From: Thiobacillus sp.
GTDB taxonomy: Bacteria > Pseudomonadota > Gammaproteobacteria > Burkholderiales > Thiobacillaceae
Length of the DNA stretch: 39,275 nucleotides
Direction of reading: 5' to 3'
Assembly: GCA_021166845.1 (NCBI GenBank)
Contig: JAJPEP010000079.1
Coordinates: forward strand, 1 to 39,275
The translations under genes and the position numbers were made by a program. A model generated the notes under the pieces. That model was not told the DNA's origin. It did no database searches and was given only the letters and a program-made list of their open reading frames with translations. Positions 21,578 through 31,329 of this stretch are shown in pieces. Each line of letters opens with the position of its first letter. Within the stretch, counting starts at the first letter, position 1.

Positions 21578-22349
21578 AGGACACCACGTTGTCGGGAGGC
21601 GGCATACTGTCGTCCGCCCACACCGCGAATATCGCCTGATACGAGGCATACAGCGAGCCGAACAGCACCGGCATCGCCACCAGCAGGCCGAGCAGCATCG
21701 GCACCAGCGCGGCGAGGAACAGCAGCAGGCCGAGCGCGATGCCGTTCATCATCATCGCCGCCCAGTTCCTGGCGACGGCTTTGAGACTCACGCCCAGCGC
21801 GGTGGCCGGGCGGGCGCCGCCGAACAGGATCAGCGCGGGGGCAAACCAGGTGGCCATGATCAGCGGGGTGAACAGCACCAGCCCGGTGAGCACCGCCGGC
21901 ATGGCCTGGTTCAGGATCGCCTGCATTTCGGCCGGGTCTTTTTGCGACTGCGCCGCCGTGATGACCGCCTGCGGATCGAAACCCATGCCAAGCATGATCT
22001 TGCCGATCAGCAGGGTGCCGAGCAGCTGCACCGCGCCGACCGCCATCAACGGGATCGCGGGGCCTTGCACGCCGGCCAGAAAATTCGGCAGTTCGAGTTC
22101 GCCGCCGCCGTCGAGCGCGCGATACGCCGCCAGGAATCCGGCCACCATCAGCGGCGAAGCCAGTTCCGACAGCGCGCCCCCCACCATGGGAATCAGGCCG
22201 AGCGCCATCACCACGCCGAACAGCATGGCGAAGGCGGCGGACAACAGCAGGGGGGTCTTGCGATACAGGCGAAAGCCCGCGGCCACCCACTGGAAACCCT
22301 CGCTGGCCGCGACCTTGCGCGGAATGTCTTGATTGGATGCGGAAGTCAT
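21573..22349 (-). CDS. Multi-pass membrane protein, BPSS1780-like
   Basis: A 258-aa integral membrane protein with about six hydrophobic segments (for example LLLSAAFAMLFGVVMALGLI, AVLTGLVLFTPLIMATWFA, GIALGLLLFLAALVPMLLGL). The cytoplasmic N-terminus carries the GFQWVAAGFRLYRKTP motif, and SLKAVARNWAAMMMNGIAL and YASYQAIFAV lie toward the end. This fits the BPSS1780 family of conserved betaproteobacterial membrane proteins, whose function is not established. It is convergent with uvrD and ends inside the long palindromic repeat, so its last codons may derive from that element. It lies in the same direction as the DUF2782 gene. Confidence 0.75.
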   Translation of the reverse strand: MTSASNQDIPRKVAASEGFQWVAAGFRLYRKTPLLLSAAFAMLFGVVMALGLIPMVGGALSELASPLMVAGFLAAYRALDGGGELELPNFLAGVQGPAIPLMAVGAVQLLGTLLIGKIMLGMGFDPQAVITAAQSQKDPAEMQAILNQAMPAVLTGLVLFTPLIMATWFAPALILFGGARPATALGVSLKAVARNWAAMMMNGIALGLLLFLAALVPMLLGLLVAMPVLFGSLYASYQAIFAVWADDSMPPPDNVVSF

Positions 22350-22382
22350 GCGGCGGATTTTACCCGACGCACAAGCAAAGAT

Positions 22383-22706
22383 TCAGAACTCCTTGATCAC
22401 CCACATCGGCGGCCGCATGCCGGAATCGAGGCTGTCCTGACGCGCGAACTGGCCGTCGCCTCGCTGGTCGATCAGGTAATAGGGCTTGCCGTACTTGGGG
22501 ATGACTTTCAGCATATAGAGCTTGCCGTTGGCGCGGTATTCGACGACGCGCCCCGCGCTGCTCGGCTTGATCGTCACCGGCGGGGCGTCATCGGGGCCCG
22601 GTGCGCCATCGGGGACCGGCTTCAGGTCGGGCGGACGGTCGGACGGCGAGGCGGCGACGGCGAGGCCGCTCAGCAACAGGGTCAACAGCAAAGCAGGGGT
22701 ACGCAT
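22383..22706 (-). CDS. DUF2782 family exported protein
   Basis: A 107-aa product with a Sec-type signal peptide (MRTPALLLTLLLSGLAVAA) and a Pro/Asp-rich linker. A small beta domain with the typical family pattern follows (VTIKPSSAGRVVEYRANGKLYMLKVIPKYGKPYYLID, ending WVIKEF). DUF2782 proteins are commonly encoded near polA in betaproteobacteria, as here. Function is unknown. It is probably a small periplasmic protein; no lipobox cysteine is visible. Confidence 0.8.
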   Translation of the reverse strand: MRTPALLLTLLLSGLAVAASPSDRPPDLKPVPDGAPGPDDAPPVTIKPSSAGRVVEYRANGKLYMLKVIPKYGKPYYLIDQRGDGQFARQDSLDSGMRPPMWVIKEF

Positions 22707-22758
22707 GACAGTCTCCAGGAAAGAATAATGACACTTGGATCACAGGCGTTCGGGCACG

Positions 22759-23487
22759 CTACAGACTGAACTGGATTTCGCGCTCGGCGGGCGACGGCAT
22801 GAAGCCGCGTTTTTCATAATGGCTGAAGATGGCATCGACCACCTCTTCGGGTTTGTCGATGATACGCATGAGGTTGATGTCCTCGGGCGAAATCATGCCG
22901 TCATCCACCATCCTGGTCTTCACCCAGTCGGCCAGTCCCGCCCAGTACGCCGAGCCGACCAGGATGATGGGGATGGGCGCGATTTTCCCGGTCTGCACCA
23001 GGGTAAGCGCCTCGAACAGCTCGTCCAGCGTGCCGAAGCCGCCGGGCATGACGACGTAGGCGGCGGCGAACTTGACGAACATGACCTTGCGCGCAAAAAA
23101 GTGGCGGAAGGTCTGGCTGATGTCCTGGTACGTATTGGCGCTCTGCTCGTGCGGCAGCTGGATGTTGAGGCCGACGCTGGGCGACTTGCCGAAATACGCG
23201 CCCTTGTTGGCGGCTTCCATGATGCCGGGGCCGCCGCCGGAAATGACCGAGAACCCCGCGTCGGAAAGCTTGCGCGCGATCTCTTCGGTGAGCATGTAAT
23301 TCGCATGGTCGGGCGGCGTGCGGGCGCTGCCGAAGATCGAGACGGCCGGGCGGATCGACGCCAGCCGTTCGGTCGCCTCGACGAACTCTGCCATAATCCC
23401 CAGCATCCGCCACGACTCGCGCGCCGAATAGTCGATCTCGGCGGTGCGTCGCGGGTCGGCGGCGGCAGGCAATTTATCAAAGTGCAT
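22759..23487 (-). CDS. LOG-family nucleotide 5'-monophosphate phosphoribohydrolase
   Basis: Rossmann-fold protein of the LOG (lonely guy) family, which releases a base from a nucleoside monophosphate; cytokinin nucleotides are the classical substrate. The 242-aa protein carries the two diagnostic motifs, GGGPGIMEAANKGA and PGGFGTLDELFE, plus the SIFGSAR strand of the fold. The longer N-terminal segment (about 45 residues before SIFGSAR) is usual for the TIGR00730 bacterial subgroup. The start lies only 13 bp from the proposed polA start on the other strand, so promoters of each gene must overlap the other's coding region. The physiological substrate is not known for this clade. Confidence 0.88.
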   Translation of the reverse strand: MHFDKLPAAADPRRTAEIDYSARESWRMLGIMAEFVEATERLASIRPAVSIFGSARTPPDHANYMLTEEIARKLSDAGFSVISGGGPGIMEAANKGAYFGKSPSVGLNIQLPHEQSANTYQDISQTFRHFFARKVMFVKFAAAYVVMPGGFGTLDELFEALTLVQTGKIAPIPIILVGSAYWAGLADWVKTRMVDDGMISPEDINLMRIIDKPEEVVDAIFSHYEKRGFMPSPAEREIQFSL

Positions 23488-23500
23488 TTTCGAGCGCCTC

Positions 23501-26290
23501 GTGAACGAATCTAGTGTAAGTCAAGCCGGAAAAACCCTGCTGCTGGTGGACGGTTCGTCCTACCTGTATCGCGCGTTTCATGCGCTGCCCGATTTTCGCA
23601 ACCAGGCGGGCGAACCGACCAATGCGATCAAGGGCGTGCTGTCCATGCTGCACAAACTGCGCCGCGACCATGCGGCCGATTATATCGCCTGCGTGTTCGA
23701 CGCGAAGGGCAAGACCTTCCGCGACGACCTCTATCCCGACTACAAGGCCCACCGTCCCGCGATGCCGGACGATCTGCGTTGCCAGATCGAGCCGCTGCAC
23801 GCGCTGATCCGCGCCGAGGGCTGGCCGCTCGTCATCATCGACGGGGTCGAGGCCGACGACGTCATCGGCACCCTGGTGCGGCATGCCGCGCAAAAAGGGA
23901 TCCGCAGCATCGTCTCCACCGGCGACAAGGACATGGCGCAACTGGTCAACGACCATGTGACGCTGGTCAACACCATGAGCGAGGAGACGCTCGACGCGGC
24001 CGGCGTGACCGCCAAGTTCGGCGTGCCGCCGGAACGCATCATCGATTACCTCACGCTGATCGGCGATGCCGTCGACAACGTGCCCGGCGTCGCCAAGGTC
24101 GGCCCCAAGACCGCCGTCAAGTGGCTGACCGAATACGGCACGCTCGACAACTTGATGGCGCACGCCGACGAGATCAAGGGCGTGGTCGGCGACAACCTGC
24201 GCGCCGCCCGCGACTGGCTGCCGCGGGCGCGCGCGCTGCTGACCATCAAGATGGATGTGGCGCTGCCGTTCGATTTCGACGACCTCGTGCTGAAGCCGCG
24301 CGACACCGATGCGTTGCGGGCGCTTTTCGAGCGCTACGAGTTCCGCGCCTGGCTGCGCGAGCTCGATACCGCCGGCGCCCCGGCAGCCCAAAAGGACGCC
24401 GCCCCATCCCGCGCCAGGACCGCGCAAGGCGGAACGGGATCGGAAGCGCCTGCCCTGCCGGAGCAGGACTGCAGCGGCGAGCATCGCGCCCACTACGAAA
24501 CGATCCTCAGCGAGGCCGCGCTCAACGCCTGGATCGCCAGGCTGGACGCGGCGCCGGCGTTCGCACTCGACACCGAAACCACCGGCCTCAACCCCATGCA
24601 GGCCGAGCTGGTCGGGATTTCGTTCGCCATCGCCCACGGCGAAGCGGCCTACCTGCCGCTGGCGCACCACTACGCCGGCGCGCCAGCGCAGCTGGACCGC
24701 GCGGCCGCGCTGACGAAGCTGAAGCCGCTGCTGGAAAACCCGGCACCCAGGATCGTCGGCCAGCACCTCAAGTACGACCGCCACATCTTCGCCAATTACG
24801 GCATCGCGCTCGGCGGCGTGGTCGACGACACGCTGCTGCAGTCCTACGTGCTCGAAGCCCACCAGCCGCACGAGCTCGGCAACCTGGCGACACGCCACCT
24901 GGGTCTGGCGACGATCCGCTACGACGACGTCACCGGCAAGGGCGCGTCGCGCATCGGCTTCGAGCAGGTCGACATCGAACGCGCCGGCGAATACGCCGCG
25001 GAAGACGCCGACATCACGCTGCGCGTGCGCGATGCGCTGGCGCCGCGGATCGCCGCCTCCGACAAGCTCACCTTCGTTTATCGCAACATCGAACTGCCGG
25101 TGGCGGAGATCCTGTTCCGCATGGAGCGCGCCGGCGTGCTGCTGGATCGCAACCTGCTCGCGGTGCAAAGCGGCGAGCTCGGCCGCAAGATGCTGGAACT
25201 GGAACAGCGCGCCTACCAGGAGGCCGGGCAGCCGTTCAACCTCGGCTCGCCCAAGCAGATCGGCGACATCCTGTTCACGAAAAAAGGCCTGCCGGTGGTC
25301 AGAAAAACCCCTGGCGGCGCGCCGTCCACCGACGAGGAAACGCTGGCGCTGCTGGCGCTCGACCACCCCATCGCGCGGGCGATCCTCGACTACCGCGGGA
25401 TGGCCAAGCTGAAATCAACCTACACCGACAAGCTGCCGCAGATGGTCCACCCGGTGACCGGGCGCCTGCACACCAGCTATTCGCAGGCGACCGCCGTCAC
25501 CGGACGGCTGTCGAGCGCCGAACCCAACCTGCAGAACATTCCCGCGCGCACCGCCGAGGGCCGCCGCATCCGCGAGGCCTTCATCGCACCGCCCGGGCAC
25601 GTGCTGGTGTCGGCCGACTATTCGCAGATCGAGCTGCGCATCATGGCGCACCTGTCGGACGATCCCGGCCTGCTGCATGCATTCGCACACGACCTGGACA
25701 TCCACACCGCCACCGCCGCCGAGGTGTTCGGCGTGCCGCTGGACGAGGTAAGCAAGGATCAGCGTCGCATGGCCAAGGTGATCAACTTCGGCCTCATCTA
25801 TGGCATGTCGGCCTTCGGCCTGGCCAGCCAGCTCAACCTGGAGCGCGCCGCCGCGCAGGCCTGGATCGACCGCTACTTCGCGCGCTATCCCGGGGTGGCC
25901 GACTACATGCAGCGCACGCGCGAGGCGGCGCGCAGCCAGGGCTACGTCGAGACCGTGTTCGGCCGCCGCCTGTATCTGCCAGAAATCAACGCCAAGAACG
26001 GCCAGCGCCGCCAGGGCGCCGAGCGCGCCGCCATCAACGCGCCGATGCAGGGCACCGCGGCCGACCTCATCAAACTGGCGATGATCGCGGTGCAGGGCTG
26101 GCTCGATAGCGAAAAGCTGGCCAGCCGTTTGTTATTGCAGGTACACGACGAGCTGATCCTCGAAGTGCCCGAACGGGAACTCGACCGCGTACGCGCCGAA
26201 CTGCCGGCGCACATGTGCAATGTCGCAGAACTTAAGGTGCCGCTGCGGGTCGGCGTCGGCTCGGGCAGCAACTGGGAAGCGGCGCACTGA
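23501..26290 (+). CDS. polA: DNA polymerase I
   Basis: 929 aa, matching E. coli Pol I (928). The N-terminal 5'-3' flap exonuclease begins at LLLVDGSSYLYRAFHALPD. The 3'-5' proofreading site is intact (D357-T-E359, and YAAEDADITLRVRD), unlike in some bacteria. Polymerase motif A is SADYSQIELR (D706) and motif C is VHDE (D883). The linker at about residues 300-340 is long and Ala/Pro-rich. The start is a GTG without a clear Shine-Dalgarno sequence; an open frame reaches 23444 but overlaps the LOG-family gene. Repair synthesis and Okazaki primer removal are the expected roles. Confidence 0.97.
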   Translation: MNESSVSQAGKTLLLVDGSSYLYRAFHALPDFRNQAGEPTNAIKGVLSMLHKLRRDHAADYIACVFDAKGKTFRDDLYPDYKAHRPAMPDDLRCQIEPLHALIRAEGWPLVIIDGVEADDVIGTLVRHAAQKGIRSIVSTGDKDMAQLVNDHVTLVNTMSEETLDAAGVTAKFGVPPERIIDYLTLIGDAVDNVPGVAKVGPKTAVKWLTEYGTLDNLMAHADEIKGVVGDNLRAARDWLPRARALLTIKMDVALPFDFDDLVLKPRDTDALRALFERYEFRAWLRELDTAGAPAAQKDAAPSRARTAQGGTGSEAPALPEQDCSGEHRAHYETILSEAALNAWIARLDAAPAFALDTETTGLNPMQAELVGISFAIAHGEAAYLPLAHHYAGAPAQLDRAAALTKLKPLLENPAPRIVGQHLKYDRHIFANYGIALGGVVDDTLLQSYVLEAHQPHELGNLATRHLGLATIRYDDVTGKGASRIGFEQVDIERAGEYAAEDADITLRVRDALAPRIAASDKLTFVYRNIELPVAEILFRMERAGVLLDRNLLAVQSGELGRKMLELEQRAYQEAGQPFNLGSPKQIGDILFTKKGLPVVRKTPGGAPSTDEETLALLALDHPIARAILDYRGMAKLKSTYTDKLPQMVHPVTGRLHTSYSQATAVTGRLSSAEPNLQNIPARTAEGRRIREAFIAPPGHVLVSADYSQIELRIMAHLSDDPGLLHAFAHDLDIHTATAAEVFGVPLDEVSKDQRRMAKVINFGLIYGMSAFGLASQLNLERAAAQAWIDRYFARYPGVADYMQRTREAARSQGYVETVFGRRLYLPEINAKNGQRRQGAERAAINAPMQGTAADLIKLAMIAVQGWLDSEKLASRLLLQVHDELILEVPERELDRVRAELPAHMCNVAELKVPLRVGVGSGSNWEAAH

Positions 26291-26338
26291 TCACGGCCCA
26301 CCCCGCGGCCGACCAGCAGGGGGCTTCCGGTTCAGCCT

Positions 26339-26406
26339 CTCTTGATAGGGGCGGGTTTACCCGCGATACGCGCGTCAATCGCGGGTAAACCCGCTCCTAC
26401 AAGAGG
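26339..26406. repeat. REP-like hairpin between polA and mscL
   Basis: A near-perfect inverted repeat. The left arm CTCTTGATAGGGGCGGGTTT continues ACCCGCGAT, and the right arm ATCGCGGGTAAACCCGC continues TCCTACAAGAG. The short loop is ACGCGCGTCA. The GCGGGTTTACCCGC core is itself palindromic. It lies between the convergent ends of polA and mscL and could terminate both. Similar GTAGGAGCGGG-type repeats are widespread in proteobacteria. Confidence 0.85.
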
Positions 26407-26474
26407 CCACCGCCCAGATTCCGACAGGCTGCCAGCACCACGACATCGGGCCGCGGCGGCCCTCCGCCCCTTGC

Positions 26475-26900
26475 TTACTGTTTTTTCAGGCTGTCGCGAA
26501 TCTCGCGCAGCAGCACGATATCTTCCGGCGTGGCCGCGGGCGCTGCAGGCGGGGCTTCCTTTTTCAGCCGGTTGAGCTGCTTGACGATGATGAAGACGAT
26601 GAACGCCAGAATGATGAAATTGATCAGGATGGTGATGAAATTGCCGTAGGCGAACACCGGCACGTTGGCTTCCCTCAAGCCATCCAGCGTCATCGCCGCG
26701 CCTTCCGGCACGGTCCCGAGGGCGACGAACAGATTGGAAAAGTCGAAGCCGCCGAATACCGCGCCGATGATCGGCATGATCAGGTCCTTGACGATGGAAT
26801 CGACGATCTTGCCGAAGGCCGCGCCGATGATGACGCCGACCGCCAGGTCCATGGCATTGCCCTTGACCGCGAACTCCTTGAATTCCGACACGATGCTCAT
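26475..26900 (-). CDS. mscL: Large-conductance mechanosensitive channel MscL
   Basis: Homopentameric inner-membrane channel that opens at near-lytic tension to release solutes on hypo-osmotic shock. The 141-aa protein starts [33 protein letters not shown] (the amphipathic N-helix and TM1 with the pore constriction). A periplasmic loop, TM2 ([25 protein letters not shown]) and a cytoplasmic helix bundle ending [15 protein letters not shown] follow. GGGAGG precedes the ATG. The Ala/Pro linker before the last helix is slightly expanded. Confidence 0.97.
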   Translation of the reverse strand: MSIVSEFKEFAVKGNAMDLAVGVIIGAAFGKIVDSIVKDLIMPIIGAVFGGFDFSNLFVALGTVPEGAAMTLDGLREANVPVFAYGNFITILINFIILAFIVFIIVKQLNRLKKEAPPAAPAATPEDIVLLREIRDSLKKQ

Positions 26901-27022
26901 GCTTCCTCCCTTGATTTATCGATGGCGGTTTGAATGATGGTTCAATTTATAGACGACAGCCACTCCGGCGGCGGGCAGAAGTAATTTCGGCCGGCTTGGT
27001 GGGGGCCATCGAGGAGGGTAAA

Positions 27023-28087
27023 ATGCCATCCCTTATGCGCATCGGCAGCCACCTCCTCAAGAACCGCCTGATCGTCGCCCCCATGGCCGGGGTGACCGAC
27101 CGGCCCTTCCGTCAGCTTTGCAAGAAGCTGGGCGCGGGCATGGCGGTGTCCGAGATGGTGACGTCGAATTCGCTGCTGTACGGCTCGGCCAAGACGGCGC
27201 GGCGCGCCAACCACGAGGGTGAAGTCGACCCGATCAGCGTGCAGATCGCCGGCGCCGACCCGGCCATGATGGCCGAAGCCGCGCGACACAACGTCGACCG
27301 CGGCGCGCAAATCATCGATATCAACATGGGCTGCCCGGCGAAGAAGGTGTGCAACGTGATGGCCGGCTCCGCGCTGCTGCAGGACGAGGCGCTGGTCGGA
27401 CGCATCCTCGACGCCGTGGTAAAAGAGGTGCCCGAAGTTCCGGTGACGCTGAAGATCCGCACCGGATGGGACCGCGAGCACAGGAACGCGCTCAACATCC
27501 TGAAGATCGCCGAGAACGCCGGGGTGCAGGCGCTGGCGATGCACGGCCGCACCCGCGCTTGCGGCTACACCGGCGAGGCCGAGTACGACACCATCCGCGC
27601 AGTCAAGGCGGAAGCCGGAATCCCCGTCATCGCCAACGGCGACATCACCACCCCGGAGAAGGCGAAATTCGTCCTTGAATACACCGGCGCCGACGCCGTG
27701 ATGATCGGCCGCGCCGCGCAGGGCCGCCCATGGATCTTCCGCGAGATCGCGCATTTCCTGGCCACCGGCGAGCACCTGCCGCAGCCCGAAGTGACGGAAA
27801 TCCATGCCGTGCTGCTCGGGCACATCCACGACCTGTATGCGTTCTATGGCGACGTCACCGGCGTGCGCGTGGCGCGCAAGCACATCTCCTGGTACACCCG
27901 AGGCCTGGTCGGCAGCAGCGCCTTCCGCCACGCCATGAACCGGCTTGACTCGGTGGCCGAACAGCTCGCCGTCGTCAACGAATATTTTGCCCAGGCGGCG
28001 CGTGCCGACAGCCGCCTGCGCTACGCGATCGGCCACGACAACAATAACGCGCAAGACATGCCGCCGGCATCCCGGCTCGCGGCATAA
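27023..28087 (+). CDS. dusB: tRNA-dihydrouridine synthase DusB
   Basis: FMN-dependent enzyme reducing uridine to dihydrouridine in the tRNA D-loop region. 354 aa from the ATG at 27023, which has GGAGGG at good spacing; the next in-frame ATG (27035, MRIGSHLL) aligns with E. coli DusB. Motifs: APMAGVTDRPFRQLCKK, the catalytic cysteine region MGCPAKKVCNVMAGSALL, HGRTRACGYTG, ANGDITTPEKA and IGRAAQGRPWIF. It is followed 14 bp later by fis, the conserved dusB-fis operon. A longer upstream frame to 26930 is not supported. Confidence 0.96.
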   Translation: MPSLMRIGSHLLKNRLIVAPMAGVTDRPFRQLCKKLGAGMAVSEMVTSNSLLYGSAKTARRANHEGEVDPISVQIAGADPAMMAEAARHNVDRGAQIIDINMGCPAKKVCNVMAGSALLQDEALVGRILDAVVKEVPEVPVTLKIRTGWDREHRNALNILKIAENAGVQALAMHGRTRACGYTGEAEYDTIRAVKAEAGIPVIANGDITTPEKAKFVLEYTGADAVMIGRAAQGRPWIFREIAHFLATGEHLPQPEVTEIHAVLLGHIHDLYAFYGDVTGVRVARKHISWYTRGLVGSSAFRHAMNRLDSVAEQLAVVNEYFAQAARADSRLRYAIGHDNNNAQDMPPASRLAA

Positions 28088-28101
28088 AGGGGAGCTTCAA
28101 G

Positions 28102-28341
28102 ATGATCGAAGAAAACGAGATCGCCGCCTGGATGCGGCGGGCACTCAATCGCTATTTCAAGGATCTCGACGGCGAAGCGCCGAGCGAGATCTACGGCATG
28201 GTGGTAAGCGCGGTTGAAAAACCGCTGCTGGCCTACATCCTCGACCGCGCCGAGGGTAACCAGACCCGCGCGGCCGACATGCTCGGCATCAACCGCAATA
28301 CCCTGCGCAAGAAAATGCGCGAACACGGCCTCTCCGACTGA
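28102..28341 (+). CDS. fis: DNA-binding protein Fis
   Basis: Nucleoid-associated regulator that bends DNA and adjusts growth-phase transcription. The 79-aa protein is shorter at the N-terminus than E. coli Fis (98 aa), as is usual in betaproteobacteria. The C-terminal helix-turn-helix is intact ([28 protein letters not shown]). Shine-Dalgarno GGGGAG precedes the ATG. It lies in an operon behind dusB, and purH follows 8 bp later, so a purine gene may be read from the same transcript. Confidence 0.96.
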   Translation: MIEENEIAAWMRRALNRYFKDLDGEAPSEIYGMVVSAVEKPLLAYILDRAEGNQTRAADMLGINRNTLRKKMREHGLSD

Positions 28342-28349
28342 AACCCATC

Positions 28350-29939
28350 ATGACCCTCGCCCCCTCAAAAATACAGCGTGCCCTCCTCTCCGTGTCGGAT
28401 AAAACCGGCCTTGTCGATTTCGCCCGCGCGCTCGCCGATGCCGGCGTCGAACTGCTGTCCACCGGCGGCACCGCCAAGGCCTTGCGCGACGCCGGCCTGC
28501 CGGTGATCGACGTCAGCGAGTACACCGGCTTTCCGGAAATGCTCGACGGCCGCGTCAAGACCCTGCATCCCAAGGTGCATGCCGGCATCCTGGCGCGGCG
28601 CGACCTTGCCGATCACGTCGCCACCATGGCCGCGCACGGCATAGGCTACATCGACCTGGTGTGCGTCAACCTGTATCCCTTCGTCGCCACGGTGTCGAAG
28701 CCGCACACGCTGGACGACGCCATCGAGAACATCGACATCGGCGGCCCGGCGATGGTGCGTTCGTCCGCCAAGAACTACCAGCATGTCGCCATCGTCACCG
28801 ACCCCGCCGACTACCCGGCGCTGGTTGCCGAGATGCAGGCCCACGGCGGCGCGCTGACCGACGCCACCCGTTTCAAACTGGCGAAGAAGGCCTTCACCCA
28901 CACCGCGCAGTACGACGGCCACATCAGCAACTACCTCACCGCGCTGAACGAAGCCGGCGAGCGCGAGACGTTCGGCGAGCAGCTCACGCTGCAGTTTTCC
29001 CGCGCGCAGACCTGCCGCTACGGCGAGAATCCGCACCAGGCCGGCGCCTTCTACGTCGAGGCCGACGCGCCGGCCGGCACCATTGCGACGGCGCGCCAGA
29101 TCCAGGGCAAGGAACTCAGCTACAACAACATCGCCGACACCGATGCCGCGCTCGAATGCGTCAAGCAGTTTGGGGATGGAACAGGCGACGCCGCGCCCGC
29201 CTGCGTCATCGTCAAGCACGCCAACCCCTGCGGCGTGGCCTACGGCGCCAGCCTGCTGGATGCCTACGACCGCGCCTACCGGACCGACCCCGAATCGGCC
29301 TTCGGCGGCATCATCGCCTTCAACGGCCGGCTCGACGGCGAAACAGCCGCCGCCATCGTCGAGCGCCAGTTCGTCGAGGTCATCATCGCTCCCGAAGTCA
29401 GCCCCGAAGCCTCCGCCGCGTTCGCCGCGAAGAAGAACGTACGTCTGCTCGAATGCGGAAAATGGAGCGGCGCAGTGGCCCAGCTCGACATGAAGCGCGT
29501 GGCCGGCGGCCTGCTGGTGCAGGACGCCGACGTGCTGCTGCACGGCGAGCTGAAGACCGTCACCGACCGTGCCCCGAGCGCGCAGGAAATGGACGATCTG
29601 CTGTTCGCCTGGCGCGTCGCCAAATTCGTCAAGTCCAACGCGATCGTCTACGCGAAGGATCGCATGACCGTCGGCGTCGGCGCGGGCCAGATGAGCCGCG
29701 TCAATTCCGCGCGCATCGCCGCGATCAAGGCCGAGCACGCCGGCCTGCCGGTGCCCGGCTCAGTGATGGCGAGCGACGCCTTCTTCCCCTTCCGCGACGG
29801 CATCGACCAGGCCGGCGCCGCCGGCATCAAGGCGGTGATCCAGCCCGGCGGCTCGATGCGCGACGACGAAGTCATCGCCGCGGCCAACGAGCACGGGATC
29901 GCGATGGTGTTTACCGGCACGCGGCATTTCCGTCACTAG
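28350..29939 (+). CDS. purH: Bifunctional AICAR formyltransferase/IMP cyclohydrolase PurH
   Basis: Catalyses the last two steps of IMP synthesis. 529 aa, the normal length. The N-terminal MGS-like cyclohydrolase domain begins [18 protein letters not shown] and contains [29 protein letters not shown] and [17 protein letters not shown]. The C-terminal formyltransferase domain contains [19 protein letters not shown] and [11 protein letters not shown], and ends [31 protein letters not shown]. No strong Shine-Dalgarno sequence precedes it; translation may couple to fis. purD follows after a 112-bp repeat. Confidence 0.98.
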   Translation: MTLAPSKIQRALLSVSDKTGLVDFARALADAGVELLSTGGTAKALRDAGLPVIDVSEYTGFPEMLDGRVKTLHPKVHAGILARRDLADHVATMAAHGIGYIDLVCVNLYPFVATVSKPHTLDDAIENIDIGGPAMVRSSAKNYQHVAIVTDPADYPALVAEMQAHGGALTDATRFKLAKKAFTHTAQYDGHISNYLTALNEAGERETFGEQLTLQFSRAQTCRYGENPHQAGAFYVEADAPAGTIATARQIQGKELSYNNIADTDAALECVKQFGDGTGDAAPACVIVKHANPCGVAYGASLLDAYDRAYRTDPESAFGGIIAFNGRLDGETAAAIVERQFVEVIIAPEVSPEASAAFAAKKNVRLLECGKWSGAVAQLDMKRVAGGLLVQDADVLLHGELKTVTDRAPSAQEMDDLLFAWRVAKFVKSNAIVYAKDRMTVGVGAGQMSRVNSARIAAIKAEHAGLPVPGSVMASDAFFPFRDGIDQAGAAGIKAVIQPGGSMRDDEVIAAANEHGIAMVFTGTRHFRH

Positions 29940-30050
29940 GGATCAGGGGCCAGGATTCAGGGATCAGGGAATGTGCGGCCAAGGCCGCGTTTCTGAATCC
30001 CCGCCCCTGACCTCTCTCCCTGAATCCTGACCCCTGAATCCTGACCCCTA
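29940..30050. repeat. Inverted CAGGGATCAGGGG-type heptamer arrays between purH and purD
   Basis: The left half carries units of TCAGGG(G/A) in the plus sense (29942-29972). The right half carries CCCTGAATCCTGACC units in the opposite sense (about 29993-30049). Between them is a perfect hairpin, GCGGCCAAGGCCGC (29975-29988). The whole fills the purH-purD gap and could fold into one long stem in the purH-purD transcript. Units vary as TGA/TCA plus GGG, similar to but distinct from the TGAGGGG arrays elsewhere. Confidence 0.8.
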
Positions 30051-30051
30051 T

Positions 30052-31329
30052 ATGAAACTCCTCGTCATCGGCTCCGGCGGACGCGAACACGCTCTGGCGT
30101 GGAAGCTTGCGCAATCCCCCCGCGTCTCGCGGGTTTTTGTCGCGCCCGGCAACGGCGGCACGGCGACCGAGGACGGGCTCGTCAACGTGCCTTTGACGGA
30201 GATTGCCTCGCTGGTTGAATTCGTCCGCCGCGAGCCGGACATCGCGTTCACCGTGGTCGGCCCGGAAGCCCCGCTGGCGGCCGGCGTGGTCGACGCCTTC
30301 CGCGCCGCCGGGCTGAAGATTTTCGGCCCCACCCGTGCCGCCGCCCAGCTCGAAAGCTCGAAGGATTTTGCCAAGCAGTTCATGGCACGACACGGCATTC
30401 CAACCGCGGCCTTCGGCACCTTCACCGATGCCGCCGCGGCGCATGCCTACATCGACACACACGGCGCACCCATCGTGGTGAAGGCCGACGGGCTGGCCGC
30501 CGGCAAGGGCGTGGTCGTCGCGTCGACCGCGGATGAGGCGCACGCCGCGGTCGACGCCATGCTCGCCGGCAACAGTATGGGCGAAGCCGGTCATCGGGTG
30601 GTGATCGAGGAATGCCTAGTGGGCGAGGAAGCCAGCTTCATCGTCATGGTCGACGGCGAGCACGTGCTGGCCCTGGCCTCCAGCCAGGACCACAAGCGCC
30701 TCGGCGACGGCGACACCGGCCCCAACACCGGCGGCATGGGCGCGTATTCGCCGGCGCCGGTGGTCACCCCGGAACTGCACGCGCGCATCATGCGCGAGGT
30801 CATCCACCCCAGCATCGAAGGCATGGCCGCCGACGGCATCCGCTATACCGGCTTTCTCTATGCCGGCATCATGGTCGGGGCGGACGGCGCGCCCAGGGTG
30901 CTCGAATTCAACTGCCGCATGGGCGACCCCGAAACCCAGCCGATCATGATGCGGCTGAAGTCCGACCTGGCGACCCTGCTGGAAGCCGCCGTCAACAGCA
31001 GACTCGACCAGGTCGAGGCCGAATGGGACCGCCGCACCGCGCTCGCGGTGGTGCTGGCTGCAGCCGGCTATCCCGACGCACCGCAAAAGGGCGCCGTCCT
31101 CAGCGCACTGCCCGCCGCGGCCGACGATCTGCACGTCTTCCACGCCGGCACCGCGGAACAGGACGGCCTGACCGTGGTCAGCGGCGGCCGCGTGCTGGCG
31201 GTGACCGCGCTCGGCGACAGCGTGCGCATGGCGCGGAAACGCGCCTACGAAGCGGTGGCGAGCATCCACTTCGACGGCATGCAATACCGTCGCGACATCG
31301 GCTGGCGCGCGCTGGATCGGAAGAAGTGA
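30052..31329 (+). CDS. purD: Phosphoribosylamine-glycine ligase PurD
   Basis: GAR synthetase: joins glycine to 5-phosphoribosylamine with ATP in step two of purine synthesis. 425 aa, the typical length. The start [22 protein letters not shown] contains the conserved GSGGREHAL loop. ATP-grasp motifs follow: [38 protein letters not shown] and [16 protein letters not shown]. The ATG lies 2 bp past a repeat array, so no normal Shine-Dalgarno sequence is present; G-poor repeat DNA precedes it. Its stop is followed at once by another heptamer array. Confidence 0.98.
   Translation: MKLLVIGSGGREHALAWKLAQSPRVSRVFVAPGNGGTATEDGLVNVPLTEIASLVEFVRREPDIAFTVVGPEAPLAAGVVDAFRAAGLKIFGPTRAAAQLESSKDFAKQFMARHGIPTAAFGTFTDAAAAHAYIDTHGAPIVVKADGLAAGKGVVVASTADEAHAAVDAMLAGNSMGEAGHRVVIEECLVGEEASFIVMVDGEHVLALASSQDHKRLGDGDTGPNTGGMGAYSPAPVVTPELHARIMREVIHPSIEGMAADGIRYTGFLYAGIMVGADGAPRVLEFNCRMGDPETQPIMMRLKSDLATLLEAAVNSRLDQVEAEWDRRTALAVVLAAAGYPDAPQKGAVLSALPAAADDLHVFHAGTAEQDGLTVVSGGRVLAVTALGDSVRMARKRAYEAVASIHFDGMQYRRDIGWRALDRKK

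Noticed and set aside
24046-24306. Short antisense frames within polA
   Set aside because: Shadow frames in GC-rich coding sequence without independent signals.
24361-24480. Possible further copy of the 54-nt element in the polA linker
   Set aside because: The linker contains GGATCGGAAGCG, loosely like the element tail, but it lacks the palindromic core, the conserved GGAGTCC and the SESFRA peptide.
28365-29738. 457-codon minus-strand frame antisense to purH
   Set aside because: purH is unambiguous from full-length motif content; the antisense frame has no recognisable domain.
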